Assembly (NCBI GenBank): GCA_035771175.1
Contig: CM069612.1
Span: forward strand, 27,200,987 to 27,264,986
Direction of reading: 5' to 3'
DNA from: Paratinospora sagittata
Lineage: Eukaryota > Streptophyta > Magnoliopsida > Ranunculales > Menispermaceae
DNA: 64,000 bases
The notes under the pieces are model-generated. The model made no database searches, was not told the origin of the DNA, and saw only the letters and a list, made by a program, of their open reading frames with translations. A program made the position numbers and the translations under genes. Below, in pieces: positions 61,807 through 64,000 of this stretch (positions within the stretch are counted from its first letter, which is position 1; every line of letters begins with the position of its first letter).

Positions 61807-63424
61807 TCACTCGTTAATAAATCATTCTTCTTAAATGAGGTTTGGCTCGCCTGAATTGACATGTCCCATCCTTGAGGTGAGAGTTCAACTTTTCCTATCT
61901 AAATAAGTAAGTTTTTTTTCCTTCAGATAAGTAGTAGCCACTATAATTATGGGTTTTCATGGTCCTTTTTTCCGGGTCCATATGCTTTTTAACGTTGTAC
62001 ACGCCTTGACTTATTGTGGTTTGAATGCCCTTAACCTAATACCAGTATATTTTTCTTATTTTTATTTTAAAAAAGAAAAAGAAAAGAAATAAAGAGACAG
62101 GTGGCTTGGTTAGTGTGAGGGCGAGAGAGGGCCGGCTTAGTAGAGCCGAAGAAGGACACGTAAGTAAGTAACCGGTGCGTGGTTTGGGTGCTGTGGTCCA
62201 GCTCCATGGTCGGACCCAAAGTGCACAGTAGGCGCATCCTCTCTCACCCTACCTACCTACCTACCCGCCTCGTCTACTAAACCATCATCTTTTCTTTTCT
62301 TTTTTTCTCGTTTCACCAGCAAGAAAAGAAAGATAAAAAAAGTAGGAGACCCATCAATATACGCTAGGTCAACGCTCTATGCTCCCACGTGGACAACTGA
62401 ATGTCCCCACACTCGTGACGCCCCCTCGATGCCACGTTCGTTCAAATCGCACTTTGGCGATAGATAGATAATATAATACGGTGGTCCCCTGTCCGCATCA
62501 TATCTTTCTCCCCCAACCGTAGAATCAAAGCCATACATGACTCATCACATACATCATTTTGAGGCCTTACCTTTGATCGCCGATGCAGAGGAATTGACCC
62601 CGTAGCCGTAGGACGGTAGGCGTAGACAAACAAGACCATGATGATCGTGTCAACGATGGCATGCTTCGCGCCTTTCATCATACTTAATGCTTGCCACCCT
62701 AAATTCTAAGTCTTAAAACTTATTTACACAAAGGATGAGGAAGAAGGGGAGGGGGAGCAAAACCTTGGTTACAGAGATGATAAGGGGGTTGTGTCATCTT
62801 AAATTTTAAATTCTAAACCTTAAATACATCACATAAATTTAAAATTATTATTTTTATATACAATGTAGTGTGATCTCAATTCATTTATATCATATTTTAA
62901 TTTAATGAAATTGTTCCACGTACTTAATATATAGTTGACTTTTAATAACATGAGCTTTATATGATCCACCCATGTTTACTACACAATCACATCTCATCTT
63001 TTAACTCCTTAAGAGTCCTACTTTCATGATTGTCCATATATACTCTTTTCCATTTAGCTTTATGATAATCAAGTCATTTTCTAACCAATCATATATTGGA
63101 GTATTGAATATGGAACTTGTGCTCATATATGTGTTTTTTTTTTTTTTTTTTCAAGGATTTTTGTAAGTGTACTCTTCCACTTTTGTTTATTTGATTCACA
63201 TAAATAAAGAGATATTTCTGTTTTATTAAGAAAAGGTTTTATTTGATTTTTGAAATAAGTTTATTATGTGGCTTAATATTGGTATTTTTTAAGGGTTTTG
63301 AGACTTAGTAGATAGCAAGATGAGAGACAAAAGATCCCAATTATTACGATATTATTGTATCTTTTGAGGAATACTTTTCCTTAATTTAATATTTTGTAAT
63401 ATATATATATATATATATATATAT
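61807..63424. other. region without a recognised gene, includes a GC-richer island
   Basis: Positions about 62100-62690 are clearly less AT-rich. They contain a (CTAC)n tract near 62251-62265 (ACCTACC repeats, an AC-element-like pattern bound by MYB factors) and CCCACGTGG at about 62385. An open minus-strand frame (62442-62681, 79 codons) crosses part of it without recognisable motifs. The remainder is AT-rich with T runs (63130-63150). It could be promoter or leader of a gene, or part of the LTR that ends at 63515; its left edge is not visible. Confidence 0.4.
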
Positions 63425-63515
63425 TTCATGGTTGTGAATGAAAACGAGAGGAAAATTGACAGATACTTCATGGTTGTGAATGAAAACGAGAGAAAAATTG
63501 ACAGAGAATTTGACA
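63425..63515 (+). mobile_element. 3' end of an LTR, with a 42-bp-period repeat
   Basis: The stretch ends ...AATTTGACA at 63515, directly before a Met-tRNA primer-binding site. Just before it, a unit starting TTCATGGTTGTGAATG and ending AAATTGACAG occurs at about 63425-63463 and 63467-63504. The LTR start is not identified; it may lie several hundred bases upstream. Confidence 0.6.
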
Positions 63516-64000
63516 TGGTATCAGAGCCTAAGAGATCAGCGAACCTGACATGAGTGTCCATCACAAGCTTGCAATCGCAGGTGCCATCTTCCACTCAAAC
63601 CGTGCAATCGGAGCAGAACGCCCGGCGACGGAACCGCGAATCACACCACGACGGAACCGCGAAACTCTCTCCGATCTCAGCAACGTGGGCCATCCGATCT
63701 CAGCTTCGATATCTCCGATCTCTCCTATCTCTCCCAACAGTTCTCCGATCTCTCCGATCCCGACCGCTGACCATCCATTCCGGCGGAAAATCTCAGGCTG
63801 CAGGAACGATGGAAGCAGGTGAAGAGGAAGATGAAGATGATCCAACGAGAGATTTCTCGACGGCTATTTTGACAGAGGAGGCTTGTTCTTCTTTGAGGCA
63901 GTAATCTCTATAGCACTTGGAGCAGAGGTTTCGAGTTGCAGGACTGCCGAAGAATCCGCAGTTGTTGGCGCAGAGATGGTGGCCTTCCTGAGCTTGGCAT
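63516..64000 (+). mobile_element. LTR retrotransposon interior start (PBS and leader)
   Basis: TGGTATCAGAGCC (63516-63528) is complementary to the initiator-Met tRNA 3' end, as used by most copia and many gypsy elements. Downstream is a GC-richer leader. Two overlapping frames are open from about 63550 (to 63822 and 63904), Ser/Pro-rich and Asp/Glu-rich respectively, without a motif I can assign to Gag. The element runs off the right edge. Confidence 0.6.

Noticed and set aside
62442..62681. 79-codon minus-strand frame as a gene
   Set aside because: No recognisable domain, splice partner or start context; kept only as part of the composition island.

Overview
This is a nuclear genome window from a flowering plant, almost certainly a eudicot. 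The evidence is GT-AG introns, AT-rich intergenic DNA full of plant retroelements and MITEs, G-type lectin S-receptor-like kinases (SRLKs) with the usual seven-exon layout, and a MORF-type organellar RNA-editing factor. I cannot name the species. Only four or five ordinary host genes are visible; most of the rest is transposon DNA of different ages, often with readable insertion boundaries.

Layout. 1-1144: the 5' part of a Ty1/copia element (minus strand) inserted in a kinase exon. 1145-3541: the rest of that kinase, a pseudogene with nonsense and frameshift lesions and a solo LTR in one intron. 4464-12064: a complete LINE with both ORFs open, flanked by a 12-bp target duplication. 12077-17059: AT-rich intergenic DNA with a Harbinger-like MITE and a 1.4-kb element with ~300-bp inverted ends, which stops 85 bp from the next rebuilt transcription unit. 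17288-26693: two intact SRLK genes, tail to tail (855 and 838 aa as I rebuild them). 27465-34272: a tandem duplication, tRNA-headed SINE-like repeats and rearranged LINE debris. 34765-36115: a MORF9-like gene (minus). 37044-50202: gypsy-like debris, split by a 7-kb hAT transposon (41320-48353) with matching 17-bp inverted ends and an 8-bp target duplication but three in-frame stops. 50380-53010: SINE-like, MITE-like and possible organelle-derived segments. 54007-54738: an intronless membrane-anchored methyltransferase-like gene. 55164-55435: a possible two-exon gene for a 59-residue protein. 55436-63515: a long stretch without a recognisable gene. 63516-64000: the start of another LTR retrotransposon.

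The two intact SRLKs and the broken third copy form a small receptor-kinase cluster, the only evident functional grouping. The MORF-like protein should act in plastid RNA editing and is unrelated to it. I found no convincing new multi-gene system. The observations most worth following up are the apparently intact LINE, the sharply bounded hAT element with its internal repeat arrays, the inverted-repeat elements next to or inside an SRLK, the tRNA-like modules joined to LTR-like ends, and the small spliced ORF. All boundaries and exon joins were read by eye; percent identities, ages and expression were not computed.
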